Positions 37,712 through 46,939 of a DNA stretch of 64,000 nucleotides are shown here, piece after piece; position 1 is the stretch's first letter, and every line of letters begins with the position of its first letter. The stretch covers positions 744,001 through 808,000 of the forward strand of contig NZ_RXOL01000001.1 in the NCBI RefSeq assembly GCF_004004515.1, in the 5' to 3' direction. This DNA comes from Croceicoccus ponticola. GTDB lineage: Bacteria > Pseudomonadota > Alphaproteobacteria > Sphingomonadales > Sphingomonadaceae. The notes beneath the pieces are model-generated. The model was given only the letters and a program-made list of their open reading frames with translations, was not told where the DNA came from and ran no database searches. The position numbers and the translations under genes are program-made.

Positions 37712-40700
37712 TCAAGATTCGCCGACCTTCGCGGTGTCTAACCCGCGCAGGACGAGGCTGCGGCGAAATTCAGTCGGGCTTTCGCTGCCGTCCAATTCCG
37801 CGTCGAGTTGGCGTACGGATGCCTCTACCAGACGCGTGCCAAAGCCCTTGCCGGGCACCACTTCGTGCTTTTCACCCGTGGTTTCGTGCCAGTCGATAAT
37901 CGCCGCGTCGTCTTCGACCGCGACCTTGATCGACAATTCGCCCGCATCATCGGCCAGCGCGCCGTACTTCGTAGCGTTGGTTGCCCACTCGTGGAAAATG
38001 AGCGCCAGAGGGGTCAATTTACTGACCGGGACGAGCAGGTCGCCGCCTTCGATCGTAATTGATTGCGAGCCGTGCGTAGGTTCCAGTACGACGTCGAGCA
38101 ATTCTCCAATCATCACCGGTTCGTCGACCTTGCGCCTTTGGGTCAGCGCATGGGCGCGGCCCATCGCCGCGATCCGGCGTTTCAGTTCAGTAGCGAATTC
38201 AGCCACGCCGTTGGCGTCACGCTCGCAGATGCCGACCATCGCCCCGATCACCGCGAACAAGTTCTTGATGCGGTGGTTCATTTCGCGCAGCAGAAGGTCG
38301 CGCTCAGCCAGCGCCTCGCGCTCGCTGGAAATGTCGTAGGTAACGCCGATGAAGCGGTAATGGTCGCCTACAGGCACCCGGCGGGCAAGTCCGTGAAGCC
38401 AGCGATCGCGGCCGTCCTTAGTCACGACGCGGAAGGTCTGGTCGTAATCGTGCGTGCCGTCCATCGCCCGGCGCAGGGATCCATTGACCGCGGCGCGGTC
38501 TTCGGGATGCACGTGCAGCAGGACCGCTTCCATGTCGTGCGCTTCGTCGTCGTCGATTTCCAGCAAGCGCCGTTCGACTTCGTCGAGTTCGGTGTTGCCC
38601 GTTGCCGGATCGTATTCCCAAACGCCGATCCGCGCGACGCGGATGGCGAGTTCCAATCGCTCACGCTGTTCAGCCAGTTCGTGCTGCAGGGCCAGCGATC
38701 CCGTGATGTCCGTGAACACCAGCGTCGCGCCGTCCACGCCCCCGTCCGGTTTGCGATAGGGCAGTACGCGCAGGGCGTAGTCGCGCTGTGTCGATGCCAC
38801 TTTGGCCCGGCTTTCCGCGCCCTCTCCGTTGCGTGCGACGGAAGCTGCCAGATCGAGATATTCGTTGCTGTCGAGCAGCGTGGCGACATCTGCCAGACGC
38901 CGCCCGCAGTCGGTCGACTGGAACGGGAATAGCTTGCACGCCGCATCGGTATAGCTTCGGATCTTGAGATCCGCATCGACGACAACGACAGCCAGCTGGG
39001 TCGAATCGAAAAAGTTTTCGAGGTCGGACTTGGCGACCAGCACCTGATCGATCTTGCTTTTCAATTCGTCGTTGACCGTGGTCAGCTCTTCGTTCGTGGA
39101 CTGGAGCTCCTCGTTCATCGACATCATTTCTTCGTTCGAACTTTTCAGCTCCTCGTTCGCCGTCTCCAGCTCCTCCACCGTCGACCGCAGACGGTGGCGC
39201 GTCAGGCGCAGTTCGTCTTCGAGCAGGTGAACCTGGTCATCGACCTCGCCAAGCTCGATCATTTCGTCACCGTCGCGCGGTACGAACGGGCCGGTTTCGC
39301 GGATAACGAGCAGGAAGGTGCCGTCGCGCACCGGGTCGCAGACGACCTGCACCGGTTGATCGCCGAAATCGGTCTGCACGGTGACGTTGCGCGCGACATG
39401 GCGCTGGTTGCCTTCTGCCGCCTGACGCACCAGCACGCCAATGATTTCGCGCAAGCCTCCCTTCGCAAGCGAGGTCGCGTGAATGCGACGCTCACGCTCT
39501 GCCGAAAAATCGAAGTAACGGCCGACCGAACCCCAGGTATTCAGGATCATCGCCTCGCGGTCGACCAACAGGCTCGGCGGGGAATACGTGCTGGTCAGCT
39601 TGCGCAGAGCCTCGCTTTCGGTCCAGCTCGGTTCGCGGGGCGGCCGGATCGGCGGCGTTCCGATCTGCGAACGCCGGGTGCTCGCCCCCGGAAGTTCCAG
39701 CGGATAACTCGTAAAGCTGGAATCGCGACGGAAAATGCGGCTCTTGGCGTCGATCGGATCGAACAGGTTGCCGTGCTTGCCGATGGTTTCCGACGGACCG
39801 AGGAGCAGCCAAGCCTCTGGCTTCAGCGAATAGTGGAACAGCGGCAGGACCGCCTGTTGCAGCCGGTCGTCGAAATAGATCAGCAGGTTGCGGCATGAAA
39901 TCAGATCGACCCGCGAAAACGGCGGATCCTTGACCACGCTGTGCAGGGTGAACCGCACCATTTCGCGAATATAGGCTGCGATGGCAAAGGTTTCGCCATG
40001 ACCAACCGTATAACGGCCGCGCATCGGTTCGGGAATGTCGGCAAGGCTGGCAATGGGATAATTGCCTTCGCGCGCAATGCGCAGCATCTGTTCGTCGATG
40101 TCGCTGGCGATGATCTGGATCGGCAGCATGCGGCCTTGTTCGCGCATTTCGTCGGCAAGGATGATGGCGATGGTATAAGCCTCTTCCCCGCTCGAACATC
40201 CGGGTATCCATACCCGCAGTCCGGTCTGATCGTCGGCGGCGCGCACCATCGGCACGATGACCTTTTCCCGCAGCGCGTCGAACGCTTCGATATCGCGGAA
40301 AAAGCGCGTCACGTTGATCAACAGGTCGCGGAACAGCGCCTGGCTTTCGACAGCATCGTTGCGAACGCGCGACAGGTAGACGTTGAGGTCTTCCATGCCG
40401 AGCACCTGCATCCGCCGTTCGATCCGGCGACCCAGCGTGTTGCGCTTGTAGCCCGAAAAATCGTGGCCGACCTGATCGCGCAATGCGATGCACAGATCAT
40501 CGATGCTGTCGGCGACGCGCGAAGCGGCGGCGTTTTCGACGACGGAATCGTAACCGCGATCGAAATATTCGCGCAGGCACAGGATGATGCTGCCGGCACC
40601 GCGCACGAAATCGACCAATCCCGTGCCCACTGCCGACAGCGGCATGCCGTCGTAACGTGCGCCCTGCGGTTCCTGAGCGACGGTGATGCCACCACTTTCC

Positions 40701-41188
40701 TTAACAGCCCGCAGACCCCTGCTGCCGTCGGCGCCCGTTCCCGACAGGATGACGCATCCCGCACGGGCGCCAAGATCGTCGGCCAGTGCTTCGAAGAAGT
40801 CGTCGATGGGCCTGCGCATGCCACGCGGATCGGTGAATTCGGTCAGGCGCAGCACCCCGTCTTCAACCGTCAGGCCGTGGCCCGGCGGGATGACATAGAC
40901 GCTGTCGGTCTCGATCTCTTCGCCACCCGCGATCTGGCGGACGGGCATGGTGGTGTATCGTTCGATCAACTGCGCCATCAGCGATTCGTGCGTGGGATCG
41001 AGATGCTGGACGATGACGAATGCCATGCCCGGCGATCCGCGATATCCTTCGAGCATTTCGCGCAAGGCTTCGAGCCCGCCGGCCGACGCGCCGACGCCGA
41101 TCACCGGAAAATTCCGGCTTACCGCCGTGGACGGTGCGGACTGTTTTCCGGTTGATGACTGCTCAAGCATGCGAGACATTGATTCCAT
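37712..41188 (-). CDS. CheB-CheR-PAS-HWE histidine kinase fusion
   Basis: This 1158-residue multidomain sensor has a CheB methylesterase-like domain (about 27-210; Ser35, His62 and Asp154 triad) and a CheR methyltransferase domain (about 215-495; RVWIPGCSSGEEAY binds SAM). A long coiled coil follows (about 660-740; repeats such as ELETANEELKSSNEEM), then two PAS regions (about 745-950). The C-terminal HWE-type kinase has His972 in REMNHRIKNL, FHEWATNATKYGAL as N box and IDWHETTG. There is no receiver domain and no chemotaxis genes nearby. An exact EcfG-type promoter lies just upstream. HWE kinases often feed PhyR-EcfG signalling, so a stress-sensing role is likely but inferred. Confidence 0.9.
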   Translation of the reverse strand: MESMSRMLEQSSTGKQSAPSTAVSRNFPVIGVGASAGGLEALREMLEGYRGSPGMAFVIVQHLDPTHESLMAQLIERYTTMPVRQIAGGEEIETDSVYVIPPGHGLTVEDGVLRLTEFTDPRGMRRPIDDFFEALADDLGARAGCVILSGTGADGSRGLRAVKESGGITVAQEPQGARYDGMPLSAVGTGLVDFVRGAGSIILCLREYFDRGYDSVVENAAASRVADSIDDLCIALRDQVGHDFSGYKRNTLGRRIERRMQVLGMEDLNVYLSRVRNDAVESQALFRDLLINVTRFFRDIEAFDALREKVIVPMVRAADDQTGLRVWIPGCSSGEEAYTIAIILADEMREQGRMLPIQIIASDIDEQMLRIAREGNYPIASLADIPEPMRGRYTVGHGETFAIAAYIREMVRFTLHSVVKDPPFSRVDLISCRNLLIYFDDRLQQAVLPLFHYSLKPEAWLLLGPSETIGKHGNLFDPIDAKSRIFRRDSSFTSYPLELPGASTRRSQIGTPPIRPPREPSWTESEALRKLTSTYSPPSLLVDREAMILNTWGSVGRYFDFSAERERRIHATSLAKGGLREIIGVLVRQAAEGNQRHVARNVTVQTDFGDQPVQVVCDPVRDGTFLLVIRETGPFVPRDGDEMIELGEVDDQVHLLEDELRLTRHRLRSTVEELETANEELKSSNEEMMSMNEELQSTNEELTTVNDELKSKIDQVLVAKSDLENFFDSTQLAVVVVDADLKIRSYTDAACKLFPFQSTDCGRRLADVATLLDSNEYLDLAASVARNGEGAESRAKVASTQRDYALRVLPYRKPDGGVDGATLVFTDITGSLALQHELAEQRERLELAIRVARIGVWEYDPATGNTELDEVERRLLEIDDDEAHDMEAVLLHVHPEDRAAVNGSLRRAMDGTHDYDQTFRVVTKDGRDRWLHGLARRVPVGDHYRFIGVTYDISSEREALAERDLLLREMNHRIKNLFAVIGAMVGICERDANGVAEFATELKRRIAAMGRAHALTQRRKVDEPVMIGELLDVVLEPTHGSQSITIEGGDLLVPVSKLTPLALIFHEWATNATKYGALADDAGELSIKVAVEDDAAIIDWHETTGEKHEVVPGKGFGTRLVEASVRQLDAELDGSESPTEFRRSLVLRGLDTAKVGES

Positions 41189-41214
41189 ATGAAAACCGAA
41201 GCGATTTGACCCAC

Positions 41215-41240
41215 AACGCGGTGGTTAACGTTGCGGTTCC
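41215..41240 (-). promoter_or_regulatory. EcfG-type general stress promoter for the CheB-CheR-HWE kinase
   Basis: On the minus strand GGAAC (41240-41236), 17 nt, then CGTT (41218-41215) matches the consensus exactly. The start codon is 27 nt downstream, a short leader. The site lies between the Crp/Fnr stop and the kinase start. Confidence 0.8.
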
Positions 41241-41247
41241 AAAACGG

Positions 41248-42006
41248 TCACATCTTGTCCAGCGCCTTGCCGATGAACAGTTCGCCGTTGCCGTAAAGAT
41301 AAGAGGTGTCGAACTGGCCAAGCGCCTTGAGCTTTGCCATGTCGGGAATGGTCACCCGGCCGCGCGCGAAATCGAGCAGGCCCGCTTCGCGCATTGCGCG
41401 CACGGTGCGGTTCATGTGGATCGCGGTTGTGCCACAGGCGTCGGCAAGCTCGACCTGGGTCAGCGGCATTGCGCAACTTTGCGGTTCGGCCAGCCCCACG
41501 AAGTCGAGCCTGTGCCACAATTCGGCGACCAGATGCGCAAGCCGGCCATCGGCGTGGAGCATTTCCAGTTTCAGGATCCATTCGCGATGGTTTGCGGCAT
41601 CGAGCAACGTCGCAAACCACAGCAGCCGCGCCAGATGCGGTTCGTTCTTCATCACGTCGACAAGCCGGGGATGCGGAACGTATCCCACCAACGTGTGGCC
41701 TATGGTCACGATATCATGATCGAGCTTTTTCAGTGCGAAACCGTGCAGATCGACGAAATCGCCGGGGACATGAATGCCGACGATATGCCGCTTGCCGCCG
41801 CGCATGATAATGCGCGCGATGTATCCGTCGATCAGCATCGTGCTGCGTTCGACAATTTGTCCGCGCTTGATGATGGCCTGTGACGAGGTGAAAAGCTCCA
41901 CCTCTTCGACCATGTCCTCCAGCAACTGCATTTCGCGGGCCTGCATCGCATGGCGCAGGCGGCCTTGCATGAAGCGGCCCGTCCGGGGGTATTCAGCGAT
42001 GCTCAT
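41248..42006 (-). CDS. Crp/Fnr family transcriptional regulator
   Basis: This 252-residue protein has an N-terminal cyclic-nucleotide-binding-like barrel (about 25-140, with IIKRGQIVERSTMLIDGYIA and IVGIHVPGDFVDLHGF). A C-terminal winged helix follows (LTQVELADACGTTAIHMNRT, VRAMREAGLLDFARGRVTI). There are no N-terminal FNR-type cysteines, so it is not an oxygen-sensing FNR. It lies between the LOV gene and the HWE kinase gene, both on the same strand. Confidence 0.9.
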   Translation of the reverse strand: MSIAEYPRTGRFMQGRLRHAMQAREMQLLEDMVEEVELFTSSQAIIKRGQIVERSTMLIDGYIARIIMRGGKRHIVGIHVPGDFVDLHGFALKKLDHDIVTIGHTLVGYVPHPRLVDVMKNEPHLARLLWFATLLDAANHREWILKLEMLHADGRLAHLVAELWHRLDFVGLAEPQSCAMPLTQVELADACGTTAIHMNRTVRAMREAGLLDFARGRVTIPDMAKLKALGQFDTSYLYGNGELFIGKALDKM

Positions 42007-42067
42007 CGGATGGAGCTTTTGTCAGGAACGCTCATCGTGACAGGTTTTCCGTCCTTACAGGTCATGG

Positions 42068-42589
42068 TTAGAGGATCAATTTTGCTTCGGCGATGATCGC
42101 CGCGCTGGTCGCCAGCGACCGATAAGTGCCCAATGTCACGATGCCCATTTCGCCGGTAAGCCGGCCAAGTTCGCGAATATCCTGTCGCAACGTTTCATCG
42201 TAACCGTCGGGACCGCGACCGTCGTGGCGGGTGAAATCGAATTGCGAGCCAACGATGTAGAGGTCAGTGCCGGCTTCACGGATCTTGGTCATATAAAGCA
42301 GGTTCAGAAACTCTGAGCCGTCCTTGCGCCGGTTGGCGATGAGGAAACGCTCCTCCCGCTGGGCGTGGTCGTGCAGGAAATCGCGAATTCTTTGCCTCAC
42401 CGGGCCTCCGCCGCCATCTGGCTGAAGGAAACGGCAATTTCGCCCAATCACTTCGGCTTCGTCATATCCGGTCAATCGGCAAAACGCAGGATTGGCGGTG
42501 ATCAGCGGAAAGTCTTCCGCACGCGCGTCGGCGATCGACAGTGCTACACCGCTGTTATCGAGGAAATCCTTGAAGGCTTCGAACGGCAT
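42068..42589 (-). CDS. Short LOV blue-light photoreceptor
   Basis: This 173-residue protein is one LOV/PAS domain plus a C-terminal helix. GRNCRFLQ (Cys52) is the flavin-adduct signature, followed by RKDGSEFLNLLYMTKI and the flavin-sensing glutamine in VGSQFDFT. No output domain is attached, so it must signal through a partner or by dimer change via the C-terminal helix (about 130-173). Neighbouring Crp/Fnr and HWE kinase genes on the same strand are candidates. Binding of flavin and light activity are predicted from motif conservation. Confidence 0.9.
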   Translation of the reverse strand: MPFEAFKDFLDNSGVALSIADARAEDFPLITANPAFCRLTGYDEAEVIGRNCRFLQPDGGGGPVRQRIRDFLHDHAQREERFLIANRRKDGSEFLNLLYMTKIREAGTDLYIVGSQFDFTRHDGRGPDGYDETLRQDIRELGRLTGEMGIVTLGTYRSLATSAAIIAEAKLIL

Positions 42590-42776
42590 TTGCGAGATTC
42601 CCGACCATTGCCCGATTGATGGATCTCACAGACCGCCATGAACCAGCCACGATGCGTAAACCGGCGTAGCCATCCGAATGCGTCGGCATACACATTTGTT
42701 AAACTCAGGTTCTTAAACCTTTCCCGCGTTTATGGTTCCGCAGGATGCGACGAGCCGATGCTATCGGTGCCGGATA

Positions 42777-42818
42777 CGAAAATGCCGGGCGCGCTCAATC
42801 GCGTGCCCGGCATTTTCG
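42777..42818 (-). terminator. Intrinsic terminator after nrdA
   Basis: CGAAAATGCCGGGC (42777-42790) and GCCCGGCATTTTCG (42805-42818) are fully complementary, with extra GCGC pairing in the loop. Read on the minus strand it ends in a TTTTC run 23 nt after the nrdA stop. Confidence 0.85.
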
Positions 42819-42840
42819 AGACTAGGACGAAGTGTCGCGC

Positions 42841-44970
42841 TTACTGGCAGGCGAGACACTCTTCGTAATCCGTCTCGCTTCCGGCGACCAAGTTGAACTG
42901 CGCCGGATCCTTCGTGTTGTCCGCTTCGACGCCGCCGGCAAACCCTGCGCGCTGCACCGATTTCGACCGCAGGTAATAAAGCGACTTGATGCCCATTTCC
43001 CATGCGCGGAAGTGCAGCATCATCAGGTCCCACTTGTCGACGTCGGCGGGGATATAAAGATTCAGACTCTGCGCCTGATCGATGAAGGGCGTGCGATCGG
43101 CCGCGAATTCAAGCAGCCAGCGCTGATCGATTTCGAAGCTGGTCTTGTAAGTCGCCTTTTCCTCTGCCGTCAGGAAATCGAGGTGCTGGACCGAGCCGCC
43201 ATGTTCAAGGATCGAATTCCAGACATTGTTGGAATCCTTGGACTTTTCGGCAAATATCTTTTGCAGGTACGGGTTCTTCACGACGAAGTTACCCGACAGC
43301 GTCTTGTGCGTGTAGATATTGGCCGGGATCGGTTCGATGCAAGCGCTGGTGCCGCCGCAGATAATGCTGATCGACGCGGTCGGCGCGATCGCCATCTTGC
43401 AGCTGAAACGCTCCATCACGCCGACATCTTCGGCATCAGGGCACGGTCCGCGTTCGTGGGCCAACATCATCGACGCTTCGTTGGCCTTGGCGTGGATGTG
43501 CTTGAACATCTGCATGTTCATTGCCTTGGCCATCGCGCTTTCGAAGGGGATGTTCTTCATCTGCAGGAACGAATGGAAGCCCATCACACCCATGCCGACC
43601 GAACGTTCGCGCGATGCGGAATACTTGGCACGCGCCATTTCGTCGGGCGCGCGGTCGATGTAATCCTGCAGCACGTTGTCGAGCATGCGCATTACGTCTT
43701 CGATGAAGACCTTGTCGCCCTTCCACTCGTCCCACGTTTCAAGATTGAGCGACGACAGGCAGCACACGGCGGTGCGATCGTTGCCGAGATGGTCGCGACC
43801 CGTGGGCAGCGTGATTTCGCTGCACAGGTTCGACGTCGAAACCTTCAGCCCCAGATCGCGGTGATGCTTGGGCATCATGCGGTTCACCGTGTCGTTGAAC
43901 ACGATATAGGGTTCGCCCGTGGCAAGCCGCGTTTCGACCAACTTCTGGAACAGCGCGCGCGCGTCCACGGTCTTGCGAACCGAACCGTCGCGCGGCGACA
44001 GCAGGTCGAACTCGGCCCCGTCGCGCACTGCTTCCATGAACTTGTCGGTCAGCAGCACGCCGTGGTGCAGGTTCAGCGCCTTGCGGTTGAAATCGCCGCT
44101 GGGTTTGCGGATTTCGAGGAATTCCTCGATCTCGGGGTGGGTGACGTCGATGTAGCACGCCGCCGAACCGCGCCGCAGCGAGCCTTGGGAAATTGCCAGC
44201 GTCAGCGAATCCATGACGCGCACGAACGGGATGATGCCGCTGGTCTTGCCGTTCAGTCCGACCGGCTCGCCGATGCCGCGCACCTGACCCCAGTAAGTGC
44301 CGATGCCGCCGCCGCGCGAGGCGAGCCACACGTTCTCGTTCCAGGTGTTGACGATGCCTTCAAGGCTGTCTTCGACTGAATTGAGATAGCACGAAATCGG
44401 CAAGCCGCGCCCGGTGCCGCCATTCGACAGCACAGGCGTCGCGGGCATGAACCACAGCTTCGAGATGTAATCGTACAGCCGCTGGGCATGATCCTGATCG
44501 TCGGCATAGGCGTCGGCTACGCGGGCGAACAGGTCCTGATAAGTCTCGTTCGGGAGCAGGTAGCGGTCCTGCAGCGTGTCCTTGCCGAACTCGGTCAGCT
44601 TGGCATCGCGGCTGGCATCGGTGACGATGGTGAAGCGTCGCGCCTGAATGTCCTTGGACGACATCTTGGGTGCCGCCGCGGCCTTCAGCCCTTCGCTTAC
44701 GGCGCGAGTCATCGCTTCGGCGGCCATCGTTTCGGCCCCCATCGCTTCGACGACACCCTCGGTCATCGGCGCGTCGTCCGCCGCCCCGATCTTGCCGCTT
44801 GCCTTGTCCTGCACCTTCATCTTCTCCTCAACCGGCCCGTTCGATCTGGCCGGAGTACCCGTGACCGGGACGGCATTCCCGTCGGTAGCTGAAAACATGT
44901 CGACCGTCGCCCCGTCATCGCCAACATCCGTCGTCCCGATCCGACCGTCGTCCGTGTTTCTGAAATCCAT
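42841..44970 (-). CDS. nrdA: Class Ia ribonucleotide reductase alpha subunit
   Basis: This 709-residue catalytic subunit reduces ribonucleotides. Active-site cysteines are in LPISCYLNS and STSNLCSEITLP. The radical relay ends near the C-terminus, which carries the reducing pair in ECLACQ. The first 110 residues are low-complexity, Ala/Met-rich and show no ATP-cone motif, so overall activity control by ATP/dATP through a cone seems absent. The start MDFRNTDDG is kept because it resembles relatives. An internal ATG at 44820 has a much better GAGGAG site and would give 659 residues. Confidence 0.94.
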   Translation of the reverse strand: MDFRNTDDGRIGTTDVGDDGATVDMFSATDGNAVPVTGTPARSNGPVEEKMKVQDKASGKIGAADDAPMTEGVVEAMGAETMAAEAMTRAVSEGLKAAAAPKMSSKDIQARRFTIVTDASRDAKLTEFGKDTLQDRYLLPNETYQDLFARVADAYADDQDHAQRLYDYISKLWFMPATPVLSNGGTGRGLPISCYLNSVEDSLEGIVNTWNENVWLASRGGGIGTYWGQVRGIGEPVGLNGKTSGIIPFVRVMDSLTLAISQGSLRRGSAACYIDVTHPEIEEFLEIRKPSGDFNRKALNLHHGVLLTDKFMEAVRDGAEFDLLSPRDGSVRKTVDARALFQKLVETRLATGEPYIVFNDTVNRMMPKHHRDLGLKVSTSNLCSEITLPTGRDHLGNDRTAVCCLSSLNLETWDEWKGDKVFIEDVMRMLDNVLQDYIDRAPDEMARAKYSASRERSVGMGVMGFHSFLQMKNIPFESAMAKAMNMQMFKHIHAKANEASMMLAHERGPCPDAEDVGVMERFSCKMAIAPTASISIICGGTSACIEPIPANIYTHKTLSGNFVVKNPYLQKIFAEKSKDSNNVWNSILEHGGSVQHLDFLTAEEKATYKTSFEIDQRWLLEFAADRTPFIDQAQSLNLYIPADVDKWDLMMLHFRAWEMGIKSLYYLRSKSVQRAGFAGGVEADNTKDPAQFNLVAGSETDYEECLACQ

Positions 44971-45612
44971 CTTTCGCCCGTCCCGTATTCCGCCCGGGAC
45001 CGTCTGGCCCCGAAAATTCTAATCGCCGATCGCCCCCGCCCCGGTCCTGCCGGGATCGAAATTAACCGGACCCGACGACCGGCGGTACAATGCCCGCCGA
45101 TCGTCCATGGCCCTCATTACAAGGCCTTGGCCGACGCGTCCGCCCGGTAACCTCCGCTTTCGCGTCAATCGCCCCGACATCGCGCCAATCGCAAGGTCTT
45201 GCGGTTCTCCCGTCGAACCGACCGCTAGGGATTGTGCCCCAATGGGCATGCGGTGCAAGCGTAACTTATCCACCGCGACCGCGACCGTGCCATGCCGGAC
45301 AGCAGCGACGCGTGGACCAAGCTTGACCCGCGCGCAGCGCAAGAGGGCAGAGGCGAGGAAAAAAACTTTTCCCCAAGTTCTTTGGCGCCCCCGAGTTTTT
45401 CGGACCCATGATCAGGCCCCTTTATCAGACCCGAGTGTTTGTGACCCGGCAAAAACGACCGAACCCGCCCTATATGGTGCGTTCAATGGGCGATGAAAGG
45501 TTGATCCCGCAACAACTTGGTCCGAAATCGGAGCGCCCGGCGCTGGCGCAAGGCGATCGCGGTGCTATGAAGCGAGACATCGTTCAGCCAGCAGGGAATC
45601 GGAAAGCAATCC
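44971..45612. other. Long intergenic region between divergent nrdA and glsB
   Basis: These 642 bp hold no gene I can support; short open frames here lack ribosome sites and family similarity. The stretch must contain both promoters. A9-type runs (GAGGAAAAAAACTTTTCCCC near 45355) and a near-consensus DnaA box (45266-45274) are visible, but none is convincing. A long nrdA leader or a small RNA is possible. Confidence 0.4.
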
Positions 45613-45852
45613 ATGCTCAACATTATCGGCGCCATCATCTCGGGTCTTTTCGTCGGGATCCTTGCCCGATTCTTCTATCCTGGCGACGTCGATATCGGCT
45701 TTTTCGCCACGATCGCGCTGGGCATCGGCGGATCGCTTTTCGCAGGGCTGGTGATCAGCCGCGGGCGCAGCGAATTTTCGAAGCCCGGCTGCCTTGCCTC
45801 CGTACTGGGCGGAATGGTTCTGATCCTGGCCGGAAACCTACTGCTCGGCTAA
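45613..45852 (+). CDS. GlsB/YeaQ/YmgE family membrane protein
   Basis: This 79-residue protein has three membrane helices (LNIIGAIISGLFVGILAR, FFATIALGIGGSLFAGLVI, LASVLGGMVLILAGNLLLG) with FYPGD in the first loop. This is the transglycosylase-associated (GlsB) family induced by stress in many bacteria. No EcfG-type promoter is visible upstream. Confidence 0.9.
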   Translation: MLNIIGAIISGLFVGILARFFYPGDVDIGFFATIALGIGGSLFAGLVISRGRSEFSKPGCLASVLGGMVLILAGNLLLG

Positions 45853-45902
45853 AGCTCTAATTCGCGCAAAACCACGCCACGCGAAGCGGGCGATCCGGAA
45901 AT

Positions 45903-46742
45903 TCAGGCGGCGCGGCGGGTTTCCTTGCGCGCGTAAAGCCGTTCGTCGGCAATGGCCATCGCACTGTCGAGCGTGTCGCCGGCTTGCCGCTCAATCGCCG
46001 CAACGCCCCAGGAAAATCCCACCGGCTGTCCTCCCACGGTGGCATCGGGATAGTCGCGGACAGCTTCGTAAATGCGGCGTACGATTGCGTCGGCGGCCGC
46101 TTCACCAAGACCGGGAAAGAATATCACGAATTCGTCGCCGCCCCAGCGGCCGGCGACATCGCCGATCCGCATATTGCCGACCATGCGCTGCGCCAGACCG
46201 CACAGGACCTTGTCGCCAGTGGCATGCCCGAGTTCGTCGTTGACCTGTTTGAACCTGTCGCCATCCAAAATGGCCAGCGTTCCGCCGCCGCCACCGCGCA
46301 GCACGGCGGCAACCGTTTCCTCGAACCCCCGACGGTTGAGCAGGCCGGTCAACATGTCGGTGCCCGCTTCGGAGCGCAGTTCATCCATGCGCGACACGGT
46401 TTCGCGCGCCGCCCGGGCAACGGCCATGAGCAGTTGTCCTGCCATGTCAGGGCCACCCACCGGGACGTCGTCGACCATCTGACCGTTTTCCAGCCGCTGA
46501 AGATCGCGCGTCGCGACCCTGAGCGGCGACATCAGGCCCCAAAGCCCGAAGATGCCCACCGAGGTGCCGAGTAAGGTCGCAGCGAGCAGGGGGAAGAACA
46601 TCGTCCATTCCCACTCTCCGCGCGCGGCTTCGACGAGACCGAACCCGATGATGGGGACATGCACCGAAGCGAAGCAGATGGTGAAGACCCGCAAGGCAAA
46701 GCTGTGAGGGAATATGAAACGCGTCGCCTGATAAAACCGCAT
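45903..46742 (-). CDS. Diguanylate cyclase (membrane GGDEF protein)
   Basis: This 279-residue protein has two N-terminal membrane helices (about 16-37 and 46-72), a HAMP-like connector (SPLRVATRDLQRLENGQ) and a GGDEF domain. GGDEF at 201-205 is intact, so it should make cyclic di-GMP. RIGD (192-195), five residues before it, is a product-inhibition I-site. The start at 46742 has an AAGG site; an upstream ATG at 46769 does not. The PilZ protein at 1 kb is a possible receptor, though nothing links them. Confidence 0.92.
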   Translation of the reverse strand: MRFYQATRFIFPHSFALRVFTICFASVHVPIIGFGLVEAARGEWEWTMFFPLLAATLLGTSVGIFGLWGLMSPLRVATRDLQRLENGQMVDDVPVGGPDMAGQLLMAVARAARETVSRMDELRSEAGTDMLTGLLNRRGFEETVAAVLRGGGGGTLAILDGDRFKQVNDELGHATGDKVLCGLAQRMVGNMRIGDVAGRWGGDEFVIFFPGLGEAAADAIVRRIYEAVRDYPDATVGGQPVGFSWGVAAIERQAGDTLDSAMAIADERLYARKETRRAA

Positions 46743-46939
46743 GTATCTAAGACCTTGCCCCGAATGCATTGGCGTGAACTGGCATTCTAGGCAGGGTGTC
46801 TGAAGGCTTTGCCGTTACAAAACGGTAAATGCGCTCTGAAACAAGTACTATGCACCAATCCTGGCGTAAGGTGATGCAGACATCCGGCTGCGCCCCACCG
46901 CCGCGCGCGACGGTTGCTGGCACCGCCACCGGCTACACG

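Noticed and set aside
42715-42739. GGAAC on the minus strand upstream of the LOV gene, followed by GGTT
   Set aside because: Spacing is 15 and the -10 is off consensus, so unlike the other sites it does not qualify as an EcfG promoter.
45266-45274. TTATCCACC, one base from a DnaA box, upstream of nrdA
   Set aside because: Single near-match in a 642-bp gap, no cluster of boxes, no AT-rich unwinding element; not evidence of an origin or of DnaA control.
45225-45452. Short reverse-strand frames in the nrdA leader region
   Set aside because: No ribosome binding sites, biased composition and no recognisable features.
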